DNA of 64,000 nucleotides from Nitrospira sp. (GCA_029194665.1 JARFXO010000001.1:1125785-1189784), one strand, 5' to 3'; positions 17,403-25,093 are shown, counted from the stretch's first letter. Numbers and translations: made by a program. The notes: generated by a model not told the origin, from the sequence alone.

Positions 17403-18163
17403 TCGAGTAGCCCCGCTGTAGTCTCAGTAATGCTTTCGAAAAAGACCCGGTTCTTGATAGCTCGCAACGTATCTATCCTATCCCATGCCATTCTATCCCA
17501 AGAATCCGTCCGGTTTTCAAACAATTTCTCCATGAAAACATCTATATCAATCACAACCGGAACCAGTGTTGGCTTGACTCCCGGCTGGAATGACTGAGTA
17601 ATGATGATCATGACCTGGTTCTTTTCGTCTGGAATAGCCATCCTGGTAAGAAAACTTGAGTATGCTTGTGGAAGTGCGTTTGGAATTACCGGAGCTGCTG
17701 TTAAATAGTCGTCGAAATCGATCAGAGGTCCAGGAAGTTCAACTTGATTAATGAAACGAGTAGCAATGCGAGTTATCGCTTCGGGTTTCATTGATTCCCG
17801 ATAGACTTGCCACGCGGCATAGGCACCTTTTCGGAGGGCTTCCCAGTTATCATATGGCTTGAGACAGCTAAAGGTGAAGCTATCCAGCTTTGCTTGGATG
17901 ACGCGTTTGCCATCTTTGCTGTCATATCGGTAACCAACATGACTCGATATAGTTTCCTGTCGGGAAGGAGGGCCAACCTCAAAGAGCATTTGCACAGCTC
18001 GCAGCTCTTTTTCTTCTGGAAATTGCCCTGGCAATTGTTCCTGTATTGCAAGGGTAAAACGCTTAATAAGAGCTGGGTCTTGCTTGTCTGTAGGGAGCTT
18101 AACTCGAATATCAATAACTGCCTCTGTTATTGGAGCCTTTGTAAGATGACGCTCTCTGGCCAT
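17399..18163 (-). CDS. TIGR04255-family protein, first gene of island operon
   Basis: 254 residues. The N-terminus (APITEAVIDIRVKLP) and the segments TRIATRFINQVELP and SSFLTRMAIP fit the sporadically distributed TIGR04255 family as I remember it; function is not established. The gene starts ten bases after a perfect TATAAT, giving almost no leader. It is coupled to two further unknown genes. The patchy family distribution, AT-rich composition and tRNA-bounded position point to an accessory, possibly defensive, module. Confidence 0.78.
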   Translation of the reverse strand: MARERHLTKAPITEAVIDIRVKLPTDKQDPALIKRFTLAIQEQLPGQFPEEKELRAVQMLFEVGPPSRQETISSHVGYRYDSKDGKRVIQAKLDSFTFSCLKPYDNWEALRKGAYAAWQVYRESMKPEAITRIATRFINQVELPGPLIDFDDYLTAAPVIPNALPQAYSSFLTRMAIPDEKNQVMIIITQSFQPGVKPTLVPVVIDIDVFMEKLFENRTDSWDRMAWDRIDTLRAIKNRVFFESITETTAGLLE

Positions 18164-18703
18164 GGTAGGAGCGCATTATACAGACTCTGCTGTGAAAAGT
18201 GTCTGGCCGTGTCATGTCCGTTAGCTATTTACTATTCGTCCCAATTCTAGAGACCATAGGAGTGAAAACTTTCTCAAGGAAGCCCAGGGAGTGCCGGAGG
18301 CTTCTCTGTGAAGCACCTCAGCGCTTTAGTGTGTGAGCGGTCATCCACTCCTTCGCCTCACAGGCGACATTCATAAGTGCCGCGAGATCGTTGAGACCGA
18401 ATGAGGTGCTGTTGCGCCACATGCCGGACCGATCCTTGAATGGTCGGGAAAAGGTCGTTGAGAAGAACGGGTCGTTCTCGCTGACATTCTGCCAGATCGT
18501 CGCCTTGATGTTCCCGCGAGGCAGGGGCCGGAACCGGAGTGCCGGAGAGGATTATGCAGCGAGGGTGACAGTGCGCGAGTGATGCGCCTCGGAGTTGATA
18601 GCCGGACACTTGTTGCCGCTGGCGACTCAGAAGAACCCTATTCACTTCCGCCTTGGGCTGACAAACAGGTCCTGATGACTCATACAGATGAATGAGAGGA
18701 CCT
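18164..18703. other. Gene-free stretch in the inner island
   Basis: Besides the promoter at 18174-18179 I see no gene. A minus-strand frame (18358-18645) and a plus-strand frame (18391-18582) lie on top of each other without recognisable content; this may be remnant sequence. Confidence 0.4.
18174..18179 (-). promoter_or_regulatory. -10 element of the TIGR04255 operon
   Basis: Minus-strand TATAAT, a perfect sigma-70 -10 box, ends ten bases before the ATG at 18163. The expected start of transcription is only about four bases upstream of the codon, so the mRNA should be leaderless or nearly so. The -35 region is weak (AGACAC/GACACT). Confidence 0.6.
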
Positions 18704-18946
18704 TCACTGTCCTTCGATTCTCACGCCGCGACCGTAGGGATTGGTGGGACTATCAGAGCGAAAGGGACTGCCTGCACCGTAAGGATTGTTGATGGAGTCT
18801 GGCGAAAGCGGAGACCCGAACCGACCGTAGGGGTTGCTGGTCGAATCAGGATCGCAGGGGTTGGCGCTCAGCTTGCCGAGGTCTTCGGCTGCGACCGGCA
18901 TCGTGAAGGCACAGAGTGCGATGGCGGTAAAGATGGCTTGCTTCAG
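18704..18946 (-). CDS. Small exported NPYG-repeat protein, possible lost ATG
   Basis: The frame encodes a signal peptide (KQAIFTAIALCAFTMPVAA) followed by a short mature part with repeated SNPYG / NNPYG / TNPYG motifs in phase with D-S-x-x-NPYG. Small exported proteins with such repeats occur in many bacteria; function unknown to me. The frame has no ATG, GTG or TTG at its natural beginning: the expected start (18946) is CTG, preceded by GAGAGGGTGG. Either CTG is used or the start codon has mutated; an internal ATG at 18901 would cut off the signal peptide. Confidence 0.5.
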   Translation of the reverse strand: MKQAIFTAIALCAFTMPVAAEDLGKLSANPCDPDSTSNPYGRFGSPLSPDSINNPYGAGSPFRSDSPTNPYGRGVRIEGQ

Positions 18947-19010
18947 GCCACCCTCTCGATTGCTATTCAGGCTGCTGTCTCTTCAGATCCTCCTTACGCG
19001 GCTTCACCTC

Positions 19011-19519
19011 TTAAGCCATCTTGAAATCCAAGAGAGCATAGACTTTCAGATGCTTGACGACTTTGAATCTTGTGTCCGCTGAAACCAAGGCAGCGACTTC
19101 GAGGCGGATGGCTACGGCAGCTATAACAGAGTCGTTGGTCATCAGACCATAACGCTCTTGTAGCGGCAGGGCCTTGTCGAGCAGGTCAGTCCTTGTGCCG
19201 ACTTCAAACCCCAACCCAATGTGATGAGTGCGGCCACCTTCTCGCGATAGATCGTGAGGCGCTTGAGCACGTCGGGCTTGGCCGCGAGCTGTCTCGCAGG
19301 ATTCCCGCCTGAAATCTTCCCTAACACTATCGCTTCAGCCAACATGAGTGTGTGAGGCAACTCCTGCCGAACCGGCTGCCGGGCCACACCGATCAGTTCT
19401 CGCCGCTCGATTCGTCGCAGCAGCCGTTGGGCTTGTGCCGATATCCCTTGCTCAGCGTATAGCAAGACGTCCGTGTCAACGACGCACAGACTGCCGCCGG
19501 GAATATCATCGAGATTCAT
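19011..19519 (-). pseudogene. Frameshifted PIN-domain toxin, paralogue of the 14345 gene
   Basis: Residues from MNLDDIPGGSLCVVDTD to ALITLGWG align with the intact VapC-like toxin; the frame then breaks near 19205 and continues in another frame with DKALPLQERYGLMTNDSVIAA and SADTRFKVV. The acidic PIN residues survive in the two pieces, but no single protein contains them all. It marks the second VapBC-like unit of the tRNA-Lys islands as dead. Confidence 0.85.
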
Positions 19520-19608
19520 TGATCCCATACATCTTCTTTGATTACTCGCTGGAACTGCTCGTGCTTGAGCTTGATCGGTCACTCACAAAATGACTGATGG
19601 GCCATCTC

Positions 19609-19758
19609 TCACTCTTTCGGGCTCGTGGGACCGGCGCTGAGGTATTGGACCAGGGCATCCTGGATAAGATCGCTGATGGAGCAACCCTCCTCTGCGGCCT
19701 TGCGCTTAATCAGCTTCATAATCTCTTCTTCTATTTGCGTGCCGATTTTTAGTTTCAT
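19609..19758 (-). pseudogene. Truncated VapB-like antitoxin, DNA-binding part kept
   Basis: From ATG 19758 (MKLKIGTQIEEEIMKL) the ribbon-helix-helix portion matches the intact antitoxin at 14860-15102, but a stop at 19609 ends it after 49 residues. The remaining toxin-binding tail is still readable downstream (MAHQSFCE, a second stop, then IKLKHEQF). The short product could still bind DNA and might influence the intact copy; that is inference. Confidence 0.75.
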
Positions 19759-19954
19759 CGCGGTTACCCCTGTTGCCGAAGCGCCAATCAGGGTGTGAGC
19801 ATCTCCATCACACACACTGACACACCATGCCCGCACAGTGATTGGCTCGATCCGGCTGTATCGGTTGATAATTGTCTACCACGATCTAGGCTATTCTAGA
19901 AGTGTCAAGAAGGGTTCGGCGAAACCGTTGCGGGCGCTGAATGCTGGAAAAAGT

Positions 19955-20059
19955 ACTGGTGGGATTTATCCGTGCGCCGTTATTATGAGGCGCACGGCAC
20001 GAGCAAGCTTGGTTTGGTGAGCCGGCTGGGACTCGAACCCAGGGCCCTCGCCTTAAAAG
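19955..20059 (-). repeat. Direct repeat at the intact tRNA-Lys, with hairpin
   Basis: Partner of 16182-16284. Just after the tRNA 3' end (minus strand) lies a perfect 9-bp stem hairpin, CCGTGCGCC (19970-19978) and GGCGCACGG (19989-19997), with a 10-base loop but no T-run, so it may be a processing or weak termination structure. The repeat extends into the tRNA up to its anticodon. Confidence 0.85.
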
Positions 20060-20090
20060 GGCGATGCTCTACCGACTGAGCTACCGGCTC
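20015..20090 (-). tRNA. tRNA-Lys(UUU)
   Basis: 76 bases including an encoded CCA. Acceptor arms GAGCCGG and CCGGCTC pair fully; the D loop (GCTCAGTCGGTAGAGC), T loop (GGTTCGAGTCC) and anticodon loop CTTTTAA give anticodon TTT. Its 3' half is duplicated at 16242-16284 and 13424-13465, so this tRNA is the probable attB of the adjacent islands and stays functional. Confidence 0.96.
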
Positions 20091-20208
20091 ACAGTGAAGA
20101 GGCGGAATCATAATCTTATTTCTGAAACGACTGGGTGGGACCAGCCAAGAACACTGCCGCATCATAGCATTGACCAATGACCGATGACCGATGACTATTG
20201 ACTATTTT

Positions 20209-21525
20209 TCACGAGCGTTTGGGGCTTCGACGGGAACAGTCTAAGGGATTACGCAACATGATCGTCTCCGCGCGCTTGGACCCAGTCGAAATCATATCGA
20301 TTCGGCACTGCGACAACTCTTCGATTCGAGCCAAGTAACGTTTCGCTTCGACGGGGAGGCGCTTGTAGCTGGTCGTCCCTGTCGTCGCAGTGGTCCATCC
20401 TTTCATCCGTTGATAGACCGGTTCGCAGCTGGTCAATAGGTCCAAATCAGCCGGCATACTCTTATAGATGGTGCCCCCATGTCTGTACCCAGTACAGAGC
20501 TTCAACTCCTTACAGCCGTCGAGCACATCGAGTTTGGTCAGAGCCAGGGACGTGAGCCCATTCACCAGCGTCGCATGACGAACCACGACCGCATCAAACC
20601 AACCGCAGCGCCTTGCACGTCCTGTGGTCGAACCAAATTCTCGCCCTCGTTCCTGGAGCCCCCGTCCGACCTCATCAGTCAGTTCCGTCGGAAACGGCCC
20701 ACTGCCGACTCTTGTCGAGTAGGCCTTGGCGATGCCCATGACCGCGTCAATCATCGTGGGACCGACACCGGTGCCCGTACAGGCCCCGCCTGCGGCGGCA
20801 CTGGACGAGGTCACATAGGGATAGGTGCCGAAGTCCACATCCAGGTTCGTGCCTTGAGCCCCTTCAAATAAGACCGTCTTGTTCTTTTCTATCGCGCGAT
20901 TCAACAGCAGGGTGGTATCGACGATGTGGCTCCTGAGTCGATCGGCATAACCCATGTACTGCTCGAAGACTTTGTCGACCCGAAACGTCTCGACTTTATA
21001 CAATCGCTCTAAGAACCAGTTCATCTCGACAAGATTCTCTTCGAGTTTTCTCTTGAACAGCGATGCGTTCAGCAGATCCCCCATGAGAATGCCGATCCGC
21101 GCCATTTTGTCAGCGTATGAGGGCCCGATCCCCCGTCCGGTCGTACCAATCTTCCGTGATCCCTTCGATTGTTCCGACGCGCGGTCGATCGCCTTATGAT
21201 AGGGGAGGATGAGGTGCGCCCGCTGACTGACGGCGAAGTTCTTGCCGATCGCGATGCCCTTCGTCTGGAGCAGATCCATCTCTTCGATCAGAGACCCTGG
21301 ATCGACGACGACACCGTTACCGATGACACAGGTCGTCCCTCGATACAAAATTCCCGACGGGATGAGATGGAAAATATAGGTCCCCCGCTCGTTAATCACG
21401 GTATGCCCGGCGTTGGAACCTCCTTGATAGCGTACGACGATATTGGTGCCTCGGGCCAAGATATCGACGATCTTGCCCTTACCTTCATCGCCCCACTGAG
21501 CCCCGATAATGACGAGATTCCCCAT
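20209..21525 (-). CDS. purA: Adenylosuccinate synthetase
   Basis: 438 residues, the standard length. It joins IMP and aspartate using GTP, the first step from IMP to AMP. The family signature QWGDEGKGK occurs at residues 10-18, the catalytic His in GGSNAGHT, the GTGVGPT-type and TTGRGIGPSYADK segments are intact, and TGRARRCGWFD is the conserved substrate region. The ATG at 21525 gives the canonical MGNLVIIGAQWGDEGKGK; the frame is open further upstream but crosses a terminator hairpin, so longer starts are unlikely. No clear ribosome site is visible. Confidence 0.97.
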   Translation of the reverse strand: MGNLVIIGAQWGDEGKGKIVDILARGTNIVVRYQGGSNAGHTVINERGTYIFHLIPSGILYRGTTCVIGNGVVVDPGSLIEEMDLLQTKGIAIGKNFAVSQRAHLILPYHKAIDRASEQSKGSRKIGTTGRGIGPSYADKMARIGILMGDLLNASLFKRKLEENLVEMNWFLERLYKVETFRVDKVFEQYMGYADRLRSHIVDTTLLLNRAIEKNKTVLFEGAQGTNLDVDFGTYPYVTSSSAAAGGACTGTGVGPTMIDAVMGIAKAYSTRVGSGPFPTELTDEVGRGLQERGREFGSTTGRARRCGWFDAVVVRHATLVNGLTSLALTKLDVLDGCKELKLCTGYRHGGTIYKSMPADLDLLTSCEPVYQRMKGWTTATTGTTSYKRLPVEAKRYLARIEELSQCRIDMISTGSKRAETIMLRNPLDCSRRSPKRS

Positions 21526-21557
21526 AGTTGAGAAAGTCCACAGCCTGCGTCGGCACG

Positions 21558-21592
21558 AAAAAATGGCTCTGACCGATTGGGAGATCAGAGCC
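21558..21592 (-). terminator. Rho-independent terminator between tRNA-Val and purA
   Basis: On the minus strand GGCTCTGA (21592-21585) pairs with TCAGAGCC (21572-21565), followed directly by a run of T (21563-21558). It would end the tRNA-Val transcript 33 bases before the purA start. Confidence 0.8.
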
Positions 21593-21782
21593 AAGGGGGC
21601 TCATGGTAGGTGCAGCCTATTCGTTTGTCAAGTTGCTCGTTGGGTATTGCTCATCGAGTATCCGCATTGTTGCCGTAAAAATCCGATAGTTACGGAGAAT
21701 AGGGCGGTATCCGAGGTGTTTGCCGATAACGATTAGACAGGAATCCTGGAAGCGCAGAAAGCGGATGGGGATATGGAGAGCA

Positions 21783-21857
21783 TGGTGGGCGATACAGGTA
21801 TCGAACCTGTGGCCTCTTCCGTGTGAAGGAAGCGCTCTACCACTGAGCTAATCGCCC
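21783..21857 (-). tRNA. tRNA-Val(CAC)
   Basis: 75 bases with encoded CCA. Acceptor arms GGGCGAT and ATCGCCC pair; D arm GCTCAGTGGTAGAGC; anticodon stem CTTCC/GGAAG with loop TTCACAC, anticodon CAC; T loop GGTTCGATACC. Confidence 0.96.
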
Positions 21858-21888
21858 GACCGACGAAGCCGGTCTAAAAAGAGGCCAA

Positions 21889-21918
21889 ACTCTAGCACTG
21901 CGCCACGGGACCAGTCAA
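21889..21918 (-). promoter_or_regulatory. Sigma-70-type promoter of tRNA-Val
   Basis: Minus-strand TTGACT (21918-21913), an 18-base spacer and TAGAGT (21894-21889). The -10 box ends 31 bases before the tRNA 5' end. The layout matches several other promoters in the window. Confidence 0.65.
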
Positions 21919-21965
21919 CGCAGGGATTCCAACACGAACCATCTCCATGAGAAAGGGGAACAAAC

Positions 21966-22253
21966 ATGAGCGCCAAATCTACCAAGACCCTGTCAAAACG
22001 GCGTCGCGCGGGATGGGCGAAACTGCAGGAGATGACAGACCACGAGATTGATTACTCAGACATCCCGCCGACGGACGCCAAGTTTTGGGAAAAGGCACAG
22101 GTCGTGCTTCCGCCCGTCAAAACCCATTTGTCCTTACGGTTGGACGAAGATGTCGTGGAGTGGTTTAAGCGGCAAGGAGGCGGATATCAAACCAAGATCA
22201 ACGCCGTGCTGCGATCCTATGTGCAGGCACATTCGGCCAAGAGGAAGGCGTAA
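21966..22253 (+). CDS. BrnA-like antitoxin without a BrnT partner
   Basis: 95 residues, start at ATG 21966 after AAAGGGG. The sequence WAKLQEMTDHEIDYSDIPP and the C-terminal SLRLDEDVVEWFKRQGGGYQTKINAVLRSY, written here in parts SLRLDEDVVEWFK and GYQTKINAVLRSYV, fit the BrnA antitoxin family (ribbon-helix-helix C-terminus that binds DNA). The toxin BrnT normally precedes it; no such gene is present, so this is a solitary antitoxin. It may be a remnant or a regulator of another locus. Confidence 0.85.
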   Translation: MSAKSTKTLSKRRRAGWAKLQEMTDHEIDYSDIPPTDAKFWEKAQVVLPPVKTHLSLRLDEDVVEWFKRQGGGYQTKINAVLRSYVQAHSAKRKA

Positions 22254-22356
22254 GTCACCGGCAAGCACTCTGGATATGCACGGGCCGGACCGTCGACACC
22301 ATCGCCGCTGACCGAGGCTCTGATCACATTCCCTTGGGTCCATCTAATATGTACCC

Positions 22357-22386
22357 TTGTGAGAGCGTAGAATTCTACGCTATATT
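22357..22386 (+). promoter_or_regulatory. Promoter with palindromic operator for the Phd/RelE-type pair
   Basis: TTGTGA (22357-22362), an 18-base spacer and TATATT (22381-22386). The spacer contains the perfect 16-bp palindrome GCGTAGAATTCTACGC (22365-22380), an expected position for an autorepressing antitoxin dimer. The ATG of the antitoxin is at 22416. Confidence 0.7.
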
Positions 22387-22415
22387 ACGCGCATGATTAA
22401 CCGGGGGCCAACACC

Positions 22416-22709
22416 ATGCCCGTGGCATACAAGAAAGAAGAAATCCTCAGCGCATCTCGCGTCGCGCGGTCCTTCGGAAAAGTGCTGACCGATTTGAAAG
22501 CACAGCGCCGTCGGCGGGTGGTCGTCCTGAAAAATAATCACGTTGAAGCCGTGATCGTGCCGGTGGACGACTATGAAAAGATGGCGGAGGCACTCGATCT
22601 TTTGGAGCACATGGAGATCCATCGCCTTGTCACACAACGGGCACGCAAGAAAGGGAAGAGGCTCATCACACTGGAGGCGTTGCTGAAGGAGCAACGGGTT
22701 GCGGTATAG
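22416..22709 (+). CDS. Phd/YefM-type antitoxin
   Basis: 97 residues. The pattern ASRVARSFGKVLTDL, followed by VVVLKNNHVEAVIVPVDDYEKM, fits the Phd/YefM antitoxin fold that dimerises, binds a palindrome upstream of its operon and neutralises a RelE/ParE-type toxin. The operator candidate is at 22365-22380. The following toxin gene overlaps its end but is frameshifted, so this intact antitoxin now lacks a working partner in the window. Confidence 0.85.
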   Translation: MPVAYKKEEILSASRVARSFGKVLTDLKAQRRRRVVVLKNNHVEAVIVPVDDYEKMAEALDLLEHMEIHRLVTQRARKKGKRLITLEALLKEQRVAV

Positions 22710-23009
22710 CGTTGTCTTGACCGCGGCAGCGGCGGAAGATTTTCGGCAACTCGATGGGTCGTTGAAGCAGCCGGTTGCCAAGCAGCTCCGAAAACTCGAA
22801 ACCGTCCCACGACTCGGCGAGCATCTTGGGAACCGAGCAGGCTTGACCTTACCGGCTACTACAAACTCTACGCCGCCAAGAAATCCATCCGTATCGTGTA
22901 CCGGATTCTCGATCAAGAGATCCTGGTTGAAGTCGTGGCCATTGGAAAGCGAGAAGACCTCGCCGTCTATGAGGAAGCCCTCAAGCGGCTGAAGCCACGG
23001 GACCGATAG
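22699..23009 (+). pseudogene. Frameshifted RelE/ParE-type toxin
   Basis: Starting at TTG 22699 inside the end of the antitoxin, the frame reads RYSVVLTAAAAEDFRQLDG and LRKLETVPRLGEHLG, a RelE-type N-terminus. Near 22850 one base is missing; the rest continues in another frame as GYYKLYAAKKSIRIVYRI, EILVEVVAIGKRED and YEEALKRL, ending at TAG 23007-23009. All sections of a normal toxin of about 100 residues are present, so the inactivation looks recent. Confidence 0.85.
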
Positions 23010-23064
23010 AAGAACGCACAAGGCGGGTGAAACCGCAAACGTTCAAAGCACAACGCGCATAGGG

Positions 23065-23736
23065 TTAGGGAAGGTCTTGAGCAAGACGGAAGCCAAGGTC
23101 ATGATTTCGAAAGTCAGCAACGCCCCAGATCCGTGTCGAAGTGCGCATGTTCACCGGCATGTAGCCCCAGGAGCCTCCACGGATTATGCGACGACCACAA
23201 TCACCACCACCGTCTTCGAGCCAAGGCTGGCCATCCGCTGGGACACCTTTGTAATTCTCGTGCCAGCAATCCTCCAGCCATTCCGACACATTGCCGCTCA
23301 TATCGTAGAGCCCAAGTCCATTGGCTTGCGTGCGGCCAACCGGCTCGGTACGTTTCGCGCCATACACCGCATAATCCTTCAATAGACTCTCGTCAGAAGT
23401 CCCAGGCCACATCTGCTCCTGCCCACCGCTTCGCGCCGCGTACTCCCACTCAGCTTCCGTGGGCAACCGATAGCGTTTGCCGGTTCGTTGGGATAGCCAA
23501 TGGGCGTAGGCTTTCGCATCGCCCCAGGACACGTTGACGACCGGTCTCTGACCACGTCCCCAACCCTCATCCTTTGGCAATTGGCGATCAGTCATCTGGG
23601 CAAAGAGGTCGTACTCGTCAAAGGCATTTTCATACCGTGCCATGGCAAATAGTTTAGTGAATTCGACTTGGTGTTTAGGAACTTCAAACACTACAGAGCC
23701 CCCCATCATGAACGACCCTGGCGAAATCAGTATCAT
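23065..23736 (-). CDS. SUMF1/formylglycine-enzyme-like domain protein lacking the catalytic Cys
   Basis: 223 residues with a C-type-lectin-like SUMF1 fold: ISPGSFMMGG at the start, VVNVSWGDAKAYAHWLS, YRLPTEAEWEYAARSGG, GLYDMSGNVSEWLEDCW and RIIRGGSWG, ending DLGFRLAQDLP. Catalytic members have a Cys-x-x-x-x-Arg-type motif after RGGSW; here the region reads NMRTSTR, without Cys, so it is unlikely to make formylglycine and more likely binds a ligand. It follows a TIR gene by 24 bases on the same strand. Such lone SUMF1-like domains are reported as partners in bacterial conflict systems. Confidence 0.85.
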   Translation of the reverse strand: MILISPGSFMMGGSVVFEVPKHQVEFTKLFAMARYENAFDEYDLFAQMTDRQLPKDEGWGRGQRPVVNVSWGDAKAYAHWLSQRTGKRYRLPTEAEWEYAARSGGQEQMWPGTSDESLLKDYAVYGAKRTEPVGRTQANGLGLYDMSGNVSEWLEDCWHENYKGVPADGQPWLEDGGGDCGRRIIRGGSWGYMPVNMRTSTRIWGVADFRNHDLGFRLAQDLP

Positions 23737-23760
23737 TGCGGGCTGGGGCGGGCTTCTTCG

Positions 23761-24801
23761 CTATGGCCTGCGCTCCACGGGTTCAGCCTCTTTGCGCTGC
23801 TTGATTTTCTCTTTGAGCTGCTCGACTTGCTCTTTCATTTTCTCTAATCGCGGCGAAGGGGCATAGACAGGCGAAGGTTTCGGCTGAAAAATCAAGAACG
23901 CAGCTATAAGGACGATGATAAAGACTATCAGGCCGATGCCACCGACCAAATAGGATGGGAACCCTTCCGTTGTTGTCCGGGAAGCTACTGTCGAAGAGGC
24001 TGGTTCTTCTTCACCCGGCTCCAGCTGTGGTTGAGAATCAAGTCTTGATGGAGGAACCGCTGCCTCGACACTCTCCTGTTCTCCTCGATCGACGCCGCAA
24101 TCGGGTTCCTTCCCTGTCGCGCTTCCATCCCTTACGGTACTGTGCGCGTCTGAGAACGCAATTGGTGCTTCCTCATGGGATGGCGGCACCTCTGGTTGGG
24201 ATTCAAGACTGGATGGAGGAACCGCTACCTCGACATTCTCCTGTCCGGGTCCCTTAACTTCGGAACGGGCGGCCGCCTCTGTCGCTATTGCTTCCGTGAC
24301 AGTGTGTTGCGCATCCGAGGGCGGGAGGTTCTCCCGCTCACTCTCTATTTGTGCTCGCAAATACTCAATGAGCCGGTCCATGTCCCGATGAAAATCGGGG
24401 TCAGAACGTACCACGACGCTGTGACGGTACGAGAAATCTCGCAGACTAACTGGCAACCGATCGACTGGCGGGATTACAGCCCCACTCACCAGTACCGGAA
24501 TAACTGGAATCCGACGCTTTAGCGCCGATTCGATTTCAATCCGGACAAAATCTCCTTGGTCTTCAAGTCTGGACTTTCCCGTTCGGCCCTTGAGCTTCAT
24601 CCAGTTTCGCCCGATTACGGCGAGGAATACATCGCATTTTGCCACCTGCTCATCCAAATGGTGACGAAAGTCGATACCAGGAGGCATGGAATCCACATCC
24701 CGAAAGACCGCCTTTGGAAACGCTTGGATGAGCCGGTCATAGATTCGACCAGTGACATCCGCACTATCCTCGCGGCGATAGGAGATCAGGATCTTGCTCA
24801 T
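23761..24801 (-). CDS. TIR-domain protein with membrane anchor and coiled coil
   Basis: 346 residues from ATG 24801 (SKILISYRREDS); an upstream in-frame TTG is less likely. Residues 1-150 form a TIR domain with the likely NAD-cleaving Glu in DFVRIEIESALKRR. A Pro/Glu-rich linker carries two related segments (VEVAVPPSSLESQPEV, VEAAVPPSRLDSQPQL). Then comes one transmembrane helix (GGIGLIVFIIVLIAAFLIF) and a short coiled coil (LEKMKEQVEQLKEKIKQRK). The next gene encodes a SUMF1-like domain. A close TIR paralogue is at 49346-50236. Family knowledge: bacterial TIR proteins often act in anti-phage defence by NAD depletion or signalling; that role here is inference. Confidence 0.88.
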   Translation of the reverse strand: MSKILISYRREDSADVTGRIYDRLIQAFPKAVFRDVDSMPPGIDFRHHLDEQVAKCDVFLAVIGRNWMKLKGRTGKSRLEDQGDFVRIEIESALKRRIPVIPVLVSGAVIPPVDRLPVSLRDFSYRHSVVVRSDPDFHRDMDRLIEYLRAQIESERENLPPSDAQHTVTEAIATEAAARSEVKGPGQENVEVAVPPSSLESQPEVPPSHEEAPIAFSDAHSTVRDGSATGKEPDCGVDRGEQESVEAAVPPSRLDSQPQLEPGEEEPASSTVASRTTTEGFPSYLVGGIGLIVFIIVLIAAFLIFQPKPSPVYAPSPRLEKMKEQVEQLKEKIKQRKEAEPVERRP

Positions 24802-24856
24802 GGTCAAGTTACTCGCGCTGGCATCGAGCTTCCTGAGGCACCAGTCAACTTCCCAG

Positions 24857-24900
24857 GCGCCACCTAGTCATAGTGCTTAGTAGGGAGGTCTAGGTGGCGC
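24857..24900. repeat. Perfect 11-bp inverted repeat upstream of the TIR gene
   Basis: GCGCCACCTAG (24857-24867) and CTAGGTGGCGC (24890-24900) with a 22-base loop, 56 bases before the TIR start. It could be an operator for the TIR/SUMF1 pair or the end of a small element; no T-run follows. Confidence 0.6.
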
Positions 24901-24963
24901 ATTCTACCCGTTCGCCCGACAAAGGCAAGAACCCTAGGCGGTGAGTGGTGAGTCCGAGGAGTT

Positions 24964-24995
24964 CGTTCGTGGTTCGACAGGTCTCACCACGAACG
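24964..24995. repeat. Short REP-like palindrome
   Basis: CGTTCGTGGT (24964-24973) and ACCACGAACG (24986-24995) around a TCGACAGG-containing loop. It shares the TTCG/CGAACG core with the elements at 13553-13638 and 48974-49058. Confidence 0.6.
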
Positions 24996-25033
24996 GAGTT
25001 TCTAGACCCAACAGTAGCTCGCCATCGTTTACC

Positions 25034-25063
25034 TTGACTTCACCAAAAGATGATTTCTAGAAT
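25034..25063 (+). promoter_or_regulatory. Promoter of the trmFO operon
   Basis: TTGACT (25034-25039), 18 bases, TAGAAT (25058-25063). The sequence from the -10 box onward (TAGAATGAGCGCCTTC) is repeated exactly at the promoter at 58338. Confidence 0.65.
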
Positions 25064-25093
25064 GAGCGCCTTCCACTGTAAGGAACGTGAATA

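Noticed and set aside
20172..20205. Short imperfect tandem repeats (TGACCGATGACC...) after the purA end
   Set aside because: Too short and imperfect for a CRISPR or a regulatory array; likely simple-sequence noise.
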